From positions 496,001-560,000 of the forward strand of contig CM073203.1 in NCBI GenBank assembly GCA_037042915.1: DNA of 64,000 nt, read 5' to 3'. The notes below the pieces were generated by a model that was not told where the DNA came from, searched no databases, and worked only from the letters and a program-made list of their open reading frames with translations. Source of the DNA: Auricularia sp. M13. Lineage: Eukaryota > Basidiomycota > Agaricomycetes > Auriculariales > Auriculariaceae. Positions 10,810 to 22,751 of this stretch are shown in pieces. The position numbers were made by a program, and so were the translations under genes. Position 1 is the stretch's first letter. Each line of letters opens with the position of its first letter.

Positions 10810-11958
10810 GGCGGTGGCGAAAGCAGGCAAGACTCAGACAGAAGAGTGCTCTGAGACATCGCTACGACCATGCTTTTATTCATAGCAACAGAACAACAGC
10901 GCCTGGAGGGTATGGCCGCACCGAACAATAGCACGGGAGCAAATCGGCAATTACCGAATGGCTCATTGTCCCTTCCTTTTCTCCCGTAAAACTCTTTCTC
11001 TCGGGCGCCCATTCCTCTATTACAATATCCCGCAGGTAGGGGAAAAATCAAACCTTTTTCATAAGGATTTTGCGTGATACATCTATGGAAATGCCTTTTC
11101 GACGCAAGTAGCTTGATTCGAGTTGCCACTCAAGGTATCGGTACGACGGTAAGAGAGTGACTACTAGGAATATTGAAAAGAAAAAGAAAAAGGATTCAAA
11201 AGGGGACCAAGACTGGATTGGCAATGAACCAGGCCATTCGGGGGCTAAATCACATAACCTCAATTGCTGCCATGAACGGCCGTCCTGCCTGAACAGAGTC
11301 AAGTCAGCTAAGTGTCACCCACCCTTAGATAATCAGCTGGAGGAGTGTCACGTACAGGGGTGAGATACAGTACATCCCATCGAGCTCGCTTACCCAGCGC
11401 TGAAGGTTCAACTCTTAATTCTCGAACATCACCTTCATTTGCATGGATTCGCAGTCTTTGAGAAATCTGTACAGTAATGTGGCTTTGTGGCCATTCGTGT
11501 ATACCTATTGGGATGGTGCTGCTTGCAATTGGGTGCAGTGCCGCAGCCGGCACTTTACCAAGCATCTTCCGCGGACTGGAGGCTGTGCGACAACGAGGAA
11601 GCACTGTTAGTATTGATCAAATTACCTGATTCTCCACGATTGAAGGTAAAAGATGACAGAATACTGTTCGCTCGTCAGCACCCTCAGCTACAACGCATCG
11701 TACGAAATTCTGAAAAACCCAGGTCCCACGGCGACTTGTTTTTGATGCTTATACATTCTAACCACGCAGATCGCATCATCATCCCGCAGCACTTGATATC
11801 AGAACTATATCAAAGAATGAAATTGATTGAGAGATCCACAGGGCTTCTTATATACGGTTCCTGTGCTTGCGAAGCTTTCCCATCCTTCTTCTCCGCATCC
11901 TTGCGCAGAGCTCTACACTCTACCTTTTCCTTTTAGCTATAATTCTTCTTCGCCAAGT
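10810..11958. other. Intergenic between divergent LRR and lipase genes
   Basis: About 1.15 kb separate two divergent starts. Open frames at 11308-11604 (minus) and 11487-11936 (plus) have no protein-like composition or motif and are taken as chance. The region probably holds both promoters. Confidence 0.5.
11848..11856 (+). promoter_or_regulatory. TATA-like box of the lipase gene
   Basis: TTATATACG lies about 105 nt before the ATG at 11959 and is followed by a pyrimidine-rich tract typical of a fungal transcription start. Confidence 0.4.
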
Positions 11959-12900
11959 ATGCCCGGCCTGAAGCTCACTGCGTCGCTCGCTGCGCTCGCC
12001 GCTGTCATCTCGTCTGCCACCGCGTCGGTCCTGCCACCGGCCGCGTTGAACGAGCGCGGTCTCTTCGACTTCCTGGACTTCGTCCTCCCGGATAACCTGA
12101 CGAGCAACTTCGACCTGTATGGCGCGCCGGCCAACGACTTCAGCTGCCAAAGCGACCGGAACCCGGTCGTCGTCCTGCACGGACTGGGCCTCAGCCGCGA
12201 GATCCCCATGAACCAGTTCCACCGGCATCTCATCTCGGAGGGCTGGTGCACGTACGCTGTCACTTACGGCGCGCATTCGCTGGTGCCTTGGATGGGCGGC
12301 CTCAAGCCGATGCGCGACTCGACCAAGGAGGTCGCGGCGTTCATCCGGGAGGTGCACGAGAAGACCGGCAAGAAGGTTGACCTCGTCGGCCACTCCGAGG
12401 GCGGCGTCATGTCCATTTACACGCCCATGACGCAGCCCGGCATCGCGGACATCGTCGAGCACGCCGTCGCGCTCGGGCCCGCGGTCCACGGCGCGAGATA
12501 CTATGGCGTCGCCGATCTGTGGTACATTGGCGGTACCGCGACGCGCAACGTCGCCGCGGCCGTGCTCAACACGCTCGGCTGCAACGCCTGCGACGACATG
12601 GCGACCGACGGGAACGTCTACAACGACTTCAAGGCCAACCTCGGTCACATCTCGCAGCCGAGCGTGAAGACGACCGTCCTGATGTCGCGCGCTGATACCC
12701 TTGTCGCGCCGGAGGTCAGCATGGTCGACGAGGCCGGAGTCCGGAACATCTACGTCCAGGACTACTGCGCGGACGACAACGTCGGGCATCTTGGTTTGGC
12801 GTGGGACCGCAACATTTGGGAGGTCGTGAAAAACGAGTTGCAGGAAAAGTACGACGCTAAGATCGAGAAGTGCGACTACGAGCATATCGTTACAATCTGA
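11959..12900 (+). CDS. Secreted alpha/beta-hydrolase lipase (bacterial class 2 type)
   Basis: This intronless gene encodes 313 residues and probably hydrolyses acylglycerols or related esters outside the cell. The start at 11959 gives a clean signal peptide (MPGLKLTASLAALAAVISSA); the upstream in-frame extension has no such character. Motifs in order are the oxyanion-hole HGLG (residues 74-77), nucleophile elbow GHSEG with Ser146, SRADTLVAPE with the likely acid Asp246, and VGHLGL with His277. Cysteines at 63, 97, 208, 211, 270 and 305 could form disulfides. One N-glycosylation motif (NLT) lies near residue 46. The size and the GHSEGG elbow fit the fungal/bacterial extracellular lipase group related to EstA (lipase class 2). 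Substrate preference cannot be read from the sequence. Confidence 0.88.
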   Translation: MPGLKLTASLAALAAVISSATASVLPPAALNERGLFDFLDFVLPDNLTSNFDLYGAPANDFSCQSDRNPVVVLHGLGLSREIPMNQFHRHLISEGWCTYAVTYGAHSLVPWMGGLKPMRDSTKEVAAFIREVHEKTGKKVDLVGHSEGGVMSIYTPMTQPGIADIVEHAVALGPAVHGARYYGVADLWYIGGTATRNVAAAVLNTLGCNACDDMATDGNVYNDFKANLGHISQPSVKTTVLMSRADTLVAPEVSMVDEAGVRNIYVQDYCADDNVGHLGLAWDRNIWEVVKNELQEKYDAKIEKCDYEHIVTI

Positions 12901-13172
12901 TCACGCTCCTTGCGGTCCTAATTTAATAACATTAATTTACCCATTTCTTCTCTCCGCTACGCCGAGTGACAGGGTGTTGAAGGAGTGCCATTACAAAGAG
13001 TGGGATGATAGAGCTACATGTGAATAGCAGGGTCAAAGAACGTGGGATTATGAGACCGTCAGAGGGACGATATTACGTTGAGATGAGCGCAAAAGCCGGA
13101 AGTTGGAGTCCGCGTGCATGACAGCAGGGTGAGACACGGGTGAGTAGCCTGAGCCAGAGCGTCCTCGAGCTT

Positions 13173-13978
13173 TCAGCCGGAGCGAGCAGGAGATACGTTT
13201 TCCTTCGATTTCGCGGGTTTGAGCTTGAGCCGCGCAAAGCTAAGCTTGTGAACTAAGCCACGAGCAGTTTGGGGCTTCTTCGGCGTCGTTGGTACAGGAG
13301 GAGGGGAGTAGATGGGAAGCGCCTCTTTGTTGGTCGTTGCGGAATCGAAGTCGAAGTAAGCCGAGCCGCGTCCTGGGGGACAAGAGCCAGGACGTAGAAT
13401 GCCGGTGCCGAGGGATGGTCTTCGTACATTCATTACCGGCGGCCAGTGAGGTGCAGGCGCATCCGAGTCTGGCAAACTGTTTCCGCCGTCGTCAACCCGT
13501 TCGACATCCACGGTGACCATGATCGAGCTGGTTTCCTTGTCAAGGACGGGAGGTGGGGATCGTGTGTACCTCCTGGAACGGGGTTCGGGGAGCATGGTCA
13601 CAGTGAGAGCGAACGCGCTTTGCAGAGAGACCCGGCTCTCGACGGCGCAAATCTTAGCTTCCTCGGGATCTTCGCTAACGTCAGTAGAGCCTGACCCGAG
13701 CACAAAGTTTGCTTGGGAACCACGCCTACAGCCAATGGGAAGCTGCGACCCGTAATGAGCAGCAATCTGACGATGGTGGGATGGCACTCACTGGTGGCAC
13801 AGAATAGCTCTGAGGGGCGCGAGAAAAAGGCCGCAAGCGACCGCTTTTAGTAGGAAGAACTGTGCGACGGTTGTCTCCGCCAGGCGCGGAGACTTTCATA
13901 TCGATCGGGCCCTGCGACAAACAGTTGTGGCACAAGGAGAGTATGACGCTAGAGAGAGGGACGAACCTTGTGATCCAT
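13173..13978 (-). CDS. Unknown Pro/Ser-rich, low-complexity protein
   Basis: I chose the ATG at 13976-13978. Its four codons (MDHK) splice through intron 13912-13966 to GPIDMKVSAPGGDNRRT, and a second intron (about 13742-13795) joins ...SYSVPP to LPIGCRRGSQANFVLGSG. The product is ~240 residues, hydrophilic, with PPP runs (YSPPPVPTTPKKPQ) and a basic C-terminus (KLSFARLKLKPAKSKEN). No signal peptide, membrane segment or domain is seen. A disordered cytosolic protein is the likeliest reading; the function is unknown. Frame continuity across two canonical introns supports a real gene. It ends about 270 bp from the lipase gene, with which it converges. Confidence 0.62.
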
Positions 13979-14710
13979 GCGTGCTGGAAGGTTTATGGAT
14001 ACGGAGGCGCAAGCGGCGTTTGACAGACTCGCATTGCCGTTCCGCGTTAAATACTCTCTTGGTATACGTGGTGGAGGCGTGGTTGTGGTCGCCGGGTGTG
14101 CAGAAGTTCGTTGATGAAGAAGGCTGCTGGAACCACGCAGGTTACATCAATATCTTTCATGTTATCTTTCATGTCATTATTCTTGCAGAACGCACCCGGG
14201 TAATTCGACATGCCAGCGAGAACAACAACAACGTCGGAGAAGGGTCGGCCGTAGCCGCGACTGTCGCCGCGGACTCAAGCTTCATCCCACCTGCTTTTGA
14301 GCGTATGGCAAATTCAGCAGGCCAGCCACCGCTTGTATATGTACTCGTTCATGGTAACCAAAGTTCGATCCAATGTCATCGTCGTGTCGGTCTAATGCCT
14401 TGGAAGCGCTCTACAATGACCTTGCTGGCAGGGACAATAAGTATGCTGTCTGGCAAAGCTTAGGCTTTCCAGCTACTGTACCTTCAGATATCCTAGTCCT
14501 CGAGCCCGAACGGTGGTGGCACAACAACAGCTCCTCGGCGTTTTTCGTGGGATGCCGTTGCCATCCCATCGCCGGTGCTGTGCTGTTCGGAAGCACAAGC
14601 CCGCTGCGCGTTTGTACAAAACCACCTCCGCGTTCAGTGCGCAGGCAGTGGCCCTAGACCAACCTCACGCTCTCTCCACGACGATCTTTCCCCACACACT
14701 CGCTCAATAG
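13979..14710. other. Intergenic between divergent genes
   Basis: This is the presumed double promoter of the 13978 and 14711 genes. The open frame from 13927 crosses it without protein-like features. No repeat was seen. Confidence 0.45.
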
Positions 14711-15805
14711 ATGGCTGGTCGCGTCCTTGTTCTCCTTACCGCGTTCACCGCGGGCGCGTCGGCGTTCAAACTCACGTTCCAGAATAACTGCGACTTCAGT
14801 GAGTATTACTAGCTGCGCTCGGCAACCTTGGCGCGATGACCCAACGTCTCCCCAGCTGTCTGGCCGGCAGTCGGTCTTGCTCCCAGCGGCCAACCCGACA
14901 ACAAGTTTTCTTGGGGAAAGCGCGCTGACCCTGGTCAATCCGTATCGGTTAATGTTGACGACTCGTTCCTTGTGAGTGATCGTAAATAGACTATGCCCAC
15001 CAAGTCTTATCTCATTTCCTTGAGGGTGTACGCGCTTGGGGACGTACAGGCTGCGACGCCAATGGTGCCAACTGCAAGACTGGCGCATGCAATGGCGGCC
15101 TCGTGTGCACCGACGCTGGGATCACTAGCGGCGTCATTGTCTCGGAGTTCGGTTCTGCCGACTTCGGCGCACGTTGGGGCGGCAAGCGCACCTCCTGGGA
15201 TCTTTCTTATGTCGGCCTCAAGATCAACATCGACACGAAGCTTGTCGCGTCTGACGGACAGACTGTCTTCTGCCCGAAGAGCGGATGCGCCGACGATCAG
15301 GCGTACCGTTACTCTACCGACTACGCCGCGGACAGGAACTCTGACCCTGGAACTTCTTACACCCACATCTTCTGCCCGTGAGCCCGTTTATTCACTCACC
15401 GTATAATTATATTCTGATGCAATGTGCAGGAACGGTAGTGCTAAGCCCGCGCCCCAGCCCGAGCCGTCGAAGCCGTCGAAGCCAACCCCGGCTCCCTCCA
15501 AGCCCTCCACCCCCGAGCGGCCTATCCCTCAACCCACTCCAAATAGTTCGTCTTCCTCTAAGCCGACCCCGGCGCCTGCTCCTAAGCCGAAGCCTGAACC
15601 TACACCTGCGCCAGCCCCTCCTGCAGAGACTTCCGTGACCCCGCCGGCCAATGCTGCACTTGTCCCGAGTTCGTCTTCCTCTGCTGCCGTGTCTACGCCT
15701 TCATCAACGTCTGAGACGCATCCTTCACCACCAGCTTCGGGCAGCCGCTGCTCGCACAAGACGGCGAGGCGCCGGCGCTCCCTCGAGCGCAGGCAGATAT
15801 CCTGA
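14711..15805 (+). CDS. Secreted thaumatin-like protein with Pro/Ser-rich tail
   Basis: Four exons; introns fall after NNCDF, after DDSFL and after IFCP (last about 15379-15428). A signal peptide (MAGRVLVLLTAFTAGASA) precedes a thaumatin/PR-5-like domain: FKLTFQNNCDF, TVWPAVGLAPSG, RAWGRTGCD, C-rich CKTGACNGGLVC, an EF/DFG acidic cleft region and a final TYTHIFCP. Fungal members of this family bind or cut beta-1,3-glucan and act in the wall. After the domain comes a ~125-residue tail rich in Pro, Ser, Lys and Ala (PAPKPKPEPTPAPAPP) that ends in a very basic block (HKTARRRRSLERRQIS). The tail resembles a wall-spanning or O-glycosylated stalk, yet no GPI-type hydrophobic end is present. A neighbouring GH55 glucanase gene also acts on beta-glucan, so the pair may share a role in wall turnover. 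Confidence 0.87.
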
Positions 15806-17474
15806 TATCCTCTCCGATGCCGACTGCAGTCTCTGCCGCTCCCACCCTTTACTTTCTTTCTCTCGGCAGAGCACTGAGGCTCTTTCCTTGCTCTTTACCC
15901 TGTGAGTTTAAGCTCCTTCCTCGAGCTCTTGCGCGCGGTTGGCCCGCGTACGAGAGAGCGCACGCAGGAAACGTGCTTTGATGTTGTGCCATCCGGAGCC
16001 CAATACATGCCTTGCTGTTGTAACAACCGTCCTAGCGGCGGTTGTATCCCGTGCTCGTCTCGGCTCGCCCTTCGCATTGCGTCAAGGTGTTGAGCTGCGC
16101 ATCATCGACAGATAGGGAGGAGCGTGCCAAGTCGCTCGCTGTCACATCAGCCCAGGTCGCCTGATTGTGTCGAATGGGACAGATGGCTTCCCCACGGAGG
16201 AAGCGGCGCAAAGGCGTTCTTGTCTGACGAATTCGAAGCACCGGAGACGGCGAGGGTACTACGACGTAGTGCCTGTGACGCACGAACGCGACACGTATGC
16301 AATGGTTCTCTATTCCTGAGCAACTGGACCCGCGTCCATGTGGGGAAGGGTCCATTACTCTTCTCGCATGCTGAAAGAATGACGCTTACTTTTATTATCT
16401 CCACGAGCGAGATTGGATGTGATTGGGGCCGTCTGTTGTGGTTCTTCCTGAGAGTGTAAACAGAATGAGTCTGACGGTAGCACATGTGAGCAGCGAGCAA
16501 CCCCCGCCGTCCACGTAGCGCACCGAGAAGAGCGCACGCAGGTGTCTTCATTGTGGTCACGGAGCAAGACTATCCTCATTGAGAGTCGTCACCTGGAGGC
16601 TAGCATGACTTGACCAGCGCTGGCAGGGGTGAGACTCTTGGTCAGCACACCGTTACCGCGCGCACGAACTTGGTGGAGGACTGAGATGGACATTTCTTCT
16701 GACAGACAAAATGTTCTCGTGGTACAAATCGATGAGCACCTTATCACTATAAGCTTAGACTTATCTGAAAGATTCAGTCAGGAACTCAAGAGCCACACTC
16801 GATGAGGAAAGAGCGGGAGGACACGCGCTCATTGACCACGTGCAAACTCCGCGCGTCTGGTCAACACCGAAGCCTGATCATCGCAACGGCGGCCTGCGGT
16901 AACGATGGAGCTTACACTTCCTCGCGCTGGTGTTACTTGCAATTTGCGGTGTCTGGCCTTGTATTTTGGGTGTGGGGCTTCTGTTGCTGAGACGGCTGTA
17001 ACTGGACCGGCGCCACATCTGACTCGTCTTGCTGGCCTCTGGATCTGAATGGTTCTTGCGCTGCGTTGGCGGCGTGGTCGGGCTGGCGCTGCACGTGGGT
17101 CGTCTCGTCTGACTGTGCTCGGCGCGAATGCTTCTGCTCGATGCCCGATGTGTGCGGTTGCCCAGGCCGGGCATGTGCGCGCTCGCAATGGCCGCCGCGT
17201 GACCGTGTGCGCCATTTGGGAATCCTGATGGGAGGCACGATAATCGCGTGCGCGCGTGAACACCGGGGGCAATGAAATCGAAGCCTGCAGGGCGTGCGCC
17301 GTCGCACGGGACCGTTGCCCATCCTTTGTCGCGAGCCTTCAACAAACGCGATTCGGATTCGGCAACAACCAAATGATCATGTGCTGGCGTGTACATGCGT
17401 ATGTCTGCTGGCCTTTATAGAGGGCAGGCGCATGGAAGCCTGCTCTTCGCCGACCTTCGCTTGCCACCCTCACA
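15806..17474. other. Long intergenic region upstream of the GH55 gene
   Basis: This 1.67-kb stretch has no convincing gene. The open frames on minus at 16147-16560 and 16829-17396 lack introns, domains and normal residue composition. It probably contains the GH55 promoter; a TATA-like TTTATAG is at 17414-17420, 55 nt before the ATG. Confidence 0.5.
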
Positions 17475-20318
17475 ATGGTTCGCTCACGGCTGTCGCCAAC
17501 CCGTCTCGTCGTCGCTGCGGTCTCGCTTCTCACGGCCGTCGATGTGACGCTTGCCCTGGGCACTGCTTGCTCGACGCCGTTAGGCGGGGGTACTGCAGCC
17601 TCAGGTGCCCCTTACTGGCTGCAGAACCTGCCGCAACGCGGCCAGTCTGCGTTCAACGCCAACCCGGGGTCGTACCAGGTCCGCCGTAACGTCAAGGACT
17701 TCGGCGCTCGCGGGGACGGTGTCACCGACGATACGGCTGCCATCAAGTAAGTCGTCTGCTCAACGCCTCCGTTCTTACACTCAAACCCTCGTGCAGTGCC
17801 GCCCTGTCCAGCGGAGGCCGCTGTGGACTGGGATGCGGCCAGTCGAGTCGCACTCCCGCAGTCGTCTACTTCCCATCGGGGTACGTCTGTCAACCATGGG
17901 CATCCTGCTATGCATTAACACAGTTTATGCAGAACGTACAAGATTTCGACGCCGATTATCTCGTACTGGTACACGGCTATGATTGGTGATGGTCGCAACC
18001 CCCCTACGCTCCTTGCTGCCGCGAACTTCAGTGGCATCGCTCTCATTGGTCTGTTTCTTTGCCTTCCTATTCTCAGCAATGGCTGACCCGCAACCCAGAC
18101 GCCGACCCGTATATTGGTATGCTAAGAATATATGTTGAATTGTGATCCTCATTATTCGCAGATGGGGGCGCTCAGTGGTATGTCAACCAGAACAACTTCT
18201 ACCGGGTGGGTCTAGTAATAGTCCGTGCACAACATTGCTGACGACATTGGGTGTGACAGTCGCTTCGCAACTTCGTCGTCGATCTGCGGCCGCTGCCAGT
18301 TAGCTCTGGTGTCAATGGTCTGCACTGGCAAGTTTCCCAGGCAACATCGATTTCGAACCTTCGCATCGAATTGTCTCGCGACGCGTCGACGAACCAGGTC
18401 GGCATGTTCATGGAGAACGGCTCGGGTGGTTACATGGGCGACATCACGGTCAACGGTGGCAGGATTGGTCTGAACCTGGGCAACCAGCAGTTCACAGTCC
18501 GCAACGTTACTATCAACAACGCGCAGACCGCTATCTTCGTTAACTGGAGCTGGGGTATGTGCATTCTTCTCAACGCCCTCGACGGGAGTGCTCAAGTAGC
18601 CGCAGTCTGGTTATTCTACCGTATCGTCATCAACAACTGCCCAGTCGGTTTCAGTCTCAACACTGGCAGCACGACGACGGCTCAGGCCACTGGCGCGAGC
18701 ATCATCGCGGATACGACCTTCAACAACGTGCGCACCGCTGTCTTGACGTCGACGAACCAGCCCTCGACCTACGCCAGCGGCTTCGTGCTTGACAACGTTG
18801 TCTTCTCTGGCGTCACGAACGGTGTTTCCGACAACAACAACAACGTCGCGCTTTCGGGTGGTTCGAAGACCATTGCGCAATTCGTGCAGGGCAGCGTCTA
18901 CAGCGGCACCAGCTCGACGTTCAACTACGTGCGCAACACCGTGACCGGAGTCAACAAGCCCTCCGTTCTCCTAGAAGGCGGCAAGTTCGTCTCGCGTCCT
19001 CGTCCGCAGTACGAGACGTACGACGTTAGCCAGTTCGTCAGCGTCAAGGCCCTCGGCGCAAAGGGCGACGGCAACACTGATGATACCGCTGTCATCAAAT
19101 CGATTTTCGCGCAGGTATGTTTCTGGTGCTCGCTGTTCGTCATGGCTTGATTAACCCTGGTGCAGTACGCTGGCTGCAAGATTATCTTCTTCGACCATGG
19201 CACATACCTCGTGAACTCCACCATCACCATCCCTGCTGGTACACAAGTGATTGGTGAAGCCTGGTCGACCATTATGGGCTACGGCTCTGCCTTCTCGGAC
19301 CCGAACAACCCTCAGGTCGTTGTTCGCGTTGGAGACGCCGGTTCCACCGGCATCCTCGAGATTACCGACATGCTGTTCACCACTCGTGGACCTGGTATGT
19401 TATTTCCCACAACATGTACGTTTTCTCACGCCTATTATTAGCTGGTGGTGCCATCGTTGTGGAGTGGAATGTCCACGACCCGTCCGGTCGCCAGGGTGTT
19501 GCAGGCGCTTGGGAGACCATCATTCGCATCGGCGGCTCTGTCGGTACCAACCTCCAGAACTCCCAGTGCCCGAAGGGTAGCCAGAACACTGCCTGCATGG
19601 CGGCGTTCCTTGGCTTGCACTTGACCAGGCAGTCGAGTGCCTACCTCGAAGGCTTGTGGGTGTGGACCGCCGACCACGTTCGTTACTTTTATCATCAGTT
19701 CCATGGCCTTCAGGACTCATATCATTCTCTACAGGACATCGACAGTGACCCGCAGATCACCATCTTCTCCGGTCGCGGTATCTTGTCTGAAAGTCAGGGA
19801 CCAGTCTGGCTGGTCGGCACCGGCTCGGAACACAACGTCCTTGTCCAGTACAACCTGGCCAACGCCCAGAACCATTTCCTCGGTGTCATTCAAACCGAAT
19901 CGCCGTACTACCAACCAGCGCCCGCGCCGCCAGGCCCGTTCAAGGTGAACTCCCAGTACTTCGATCCCACGACCTTCAGCTCGCCAGGCGACTCTTGGGC
20001 TCTGACTGTCACCAACTCGAGCAACATCCTCATCTACGGCGCGGGTCTGTACAGCTTCTTCAACGTACGTATATCATTCTTGCTTGGTGTTCCGATTCTG
20101 AAGTCTGGCTGTAGAACTACGTCGCAGACACCTGCGTAGGGCCTGCAAATTGCCAGAACCAGATCGCCAATGTTGACGCCGCCAGCTCTAACGTCGTCAT
20201 TCTCGGTCTTTCGACCGTCGGCGTGACGAAGATGCTCAACGTCAACGGCAGTCCGCTCATCGACCAGAGTGCTAACAGGTTCGGCACGCAGGCGACGGCC
20301 ATGAAGTGGTCCAAGTGA
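17475..20318 (+). CDS. Secreted exo-beta-1,3-glucanase, glycoside hydrolase family 55
   Basis: The enzyme releases glucose from the non-reducing ends of beta-1,3-glucan. The ATG at 17475 starts a signal peptide (VVAAVSLLTAVDVTLA) followed by YWLQNLPQRGQSAFN, typical of GH55. Two tandem right-handed beta-helix halves each begin with the family hallmark: VKDFGARGDGVTDDTAAI and, ~370 residues on, VKALGAKGDGNTDDTAVI. The linking region and second half (TQVIGEAWSTIMGYG, EGLWVWTADHD, FSGRGILSESQGPVWL) follow the family closely, as does the C-terminal NYVADTCVGPANCQN. About nine short introns are present, for example after DDTAAI (17748), before SLRNFVVDLRPLP, after FVNWSWG, after IFAQ and after FTTRGP. 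Total length is ~750-770 residues, normal for GH55. Its place next to the thaumatin-like gene suggests beta-glucan remodelling or mycoparasitic/decay use. Confidence 0.93.
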
Positions 20319-20572
20319 TCACCTATGCATCTAACGATGCAACGCTTTGCACGTTGTAGCTTTCTGACCGTGTATTACTGGTTTTGGCTGCGCTGGAATG
20401 ACAAAGGATAAACACGGTGTTTATGTTGAATTAAGGAAGACTTCGCTTCAGGCAGCTCTGCGAAATTTGAACTTGTGCCTACCAGCAGCTCGTCTCGACA
20501 TGCCTAAACAGTTCGAGATTGAATACGCGCGCATAGCTTTAAATGATATACAGTAGATTAAGCGATTGAGCC

Positions 20573-22403
20573 TTATGACCGGTTCTTTGCCGCGAAATCT
20601 TCTACGACCTTCTGCTCAGCGATACGATACGAGTGTACAACATCCTCGTAGACTTGAGTTATTTCCCGCCGCGGCTTCTTGACAAGCGTGAGCAAACCGG
20701 TCTCGACACCACGCACACCTGCTGCATGCATGGCAAGTACAGCACCCCCAACAGCGGCGGCCTCCTTTGTTCCTGCAATGTACGCATCCAGACCAAACAT
20801 GTCTGCCGCGAGCTGCTGTATCGTCTCGTTGACGGAGCTCCCTCCCGCCAGCACAAGGCGGCGCAGGGGCACGTCGAATTCGGCATGGGTGTGATGGTGC
20901 TGCGCGTCTGGCGGCGCCTCGTGTGCAGGCAGGATGGCGAGCAGCCGCGCCTTGATGCTCAGCAGCTGGCTCTCGAGAATTGCGCGCGCGTGCACGTGCT
21001 CGTCCAGGTCCTCGCGCTTCACCTCTTCGACCTTGTCGCCGTCGCCAATTACGCGGTAGAAGAACTCGCCCTGGATGTTGGGCGGAATGATCTCGACCTC
21101 GGGGAAGTAGAATCCGAAGACACCGCCGTTTCCTGGCTCGGTCTTCGCGACGTCCTCGTCGAAGTCTGACCAGAAGCGCGACTTGCCGCGGACGACTTCG
21201 CGCGCAAGTGCGCCGTTCTTGTAGCACAGCATCACAATACGTGCACGGCTCTCGAGCGGGTGCGCGAGCAAATGCGACGTTGTCGTGCGTAGCGGTACGG
21301 TATCCGACGGCGGGGTGGTGAGCAAGAATGTTGTGGATGTGCCTAACGAGAGAATAGCATCTCCTGGACCGCTGACACCGACCACGCTTGCAGGGTTGTC
21401 GCCCGTCCAGGGAGCGACAATACAATCTAGAGGAAAGCGTCAGATAGGTAGAGCAGGGGCATGGTGCACCAGCACACAGACCTGGAGAAAATCCCCAACG
21501 CTCGACCCACCACTTGTTGACCTTTCCGAGGTTTGTGTTGCCCAGCACCGGCTCTTCTCCCAACTTCTGCCGCAAAGTGGGCCCGCCGCAAGCGTCCAGC
21601 AGCTTGTCATCCCACTTGTACGTGGCAATGTTCATGAGGTTCATGCCCGACGCGTCGCCGACCTCAATTGGCGCAAATGCGCCGAGGAACAAAGATGCGC
21701 CGAAGGACGAGACCAGGGATATGCGTGCCGTGGCCTCGTACGACTCGGGCTCGTCGCGGTGTACCTAGACGACAGACAGTTGCCAGTCAGTGCCTTCCCC
21801 TGGGTATTCAAGGTCAGAGCGCACCTGCAGAATCTGCGGGCCTGTGAACCGCTCGTATGCGCGGCTGCCCGTGAGATCAGCCAGCGCCTGCGCTCCACCG
21901 GCGAAGTCGGTGAGCGCGCTGCACGCCGTGCCGGTTGACACGTCCATCCATATCGGCGCCTCCGAGCGGGAGAAGGCGTGCGGGACGAGCTGCTCGGCGA
22001 GCGATCGATTGGGATCGAGCTGCGTGAGCAGCGTCTCTGCCTGGTGCGACCACCACACTGAGCCGTGTTGCTATGCAAGCGGTGTTCAGCCTGGAGGACA
22101 GCAAGCATGGGTGCAGCGTACTTGTCCGGATCCGCCAACGCCAGCGATGCGCTCGAGCGGTGCTTTGGCGTCCTTCAGCTTGCCGATGACGGCCTCGAGC
22201 GCATCAATCCACATGGCCACGGGGGCGGTTACGCGCCCGCCAGGCCCGCGGTGGGCGCCGCCAGATGTGTTGTATTGGGGTAGATCAGAGTCGAAGTGGA
22301 CGGCAGCCTCGTACGCGACAGTGCCGGCCGCGGTGACGAGAACGGCTTTCAGCTGCTGTGTGCTGAGATCGAGACCGAGGTACAGGGGTTCTACAGAGGA
22401 CAT
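20573..22403 (-). CDS. XKS1: D-xylulose kinase (FGGY family)
   Basis: A cytosolic kinase that phosphorylates D-xylulose with ATP, feeding pentose into the pentose phosphate pathway. The start is the ATG at 22401-22403 (MSSVEPLYLGLDLSTQQLK); the open frame upstream is untranslated. N-terminal FGGY motifs are LGLDLSTQQLKAVLV and GGSGQQHGSVWW (across the first intron, ~22060-22110). C-terminal motifs are WTGDNPASVVG, ILSLGTSTTFLL, RRLVLAGGSSVNETIQQ and AGTKEAAAVGGAVLAMHA. Three introns fall after GGSGQ, after GPQILQ and after WGFSP; all are GT-AG. Length is ~560 residues, as in yeast Xks1. Nothing looks broken. It is convergent with the GH55 gene, only 250 bp between stops. Confidence 0.93.
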
Positions 22404-22751
22404 CTTGCGGATGCCAGGGGCGGGCTCGTTGGCAGGCTCCTTATACGGGCTGGGCGATGGTGCAATGAAAGCTGGCCAGCGAGCGAGGGTAATCCCGTAG
22501 CCATCCGGTCCGGTGGACCGCGCTCCTGTAGATCTCAAGGGGAGTTGTCGGCCAGTCGGGTTCTAATGTAGTGCCGTTCGAGTGCCGTTACACAGGATAA
22601 TCCACTGTGAAGAGTTTGGTTATGGTTGTATACTGCTGAATGACGAAATGTACGCACTTGAGCACTCAGAACATTGCTGCCTTCGTAAATGGTGGAGATT
22701 CGGAGAACCAACGGAGCAACCTTTGAACTTAAGCTAAACCACAGTCTTTGT

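Noticed and set aside
11487-11936. Open frame of 149 codons upstream of the lipase
   Set aside because: It overlaps the TATA-like box and transcription-start region of the lipase, has no motif, and its first codons are unlike protein sequence.
11920-12885. 321-codon minus-strand open frame
   Set aside because: Shadow of the lipase gene, which has signal peptide and catalytic triad.
16829-17396. Long minus-strand open frames before the GH55 gene
   Set aside because: Arg/Pro/Thr-heavy composition typical of GC-rich chance frames, no introns or domains, and overlapping equally long frames in other phases.
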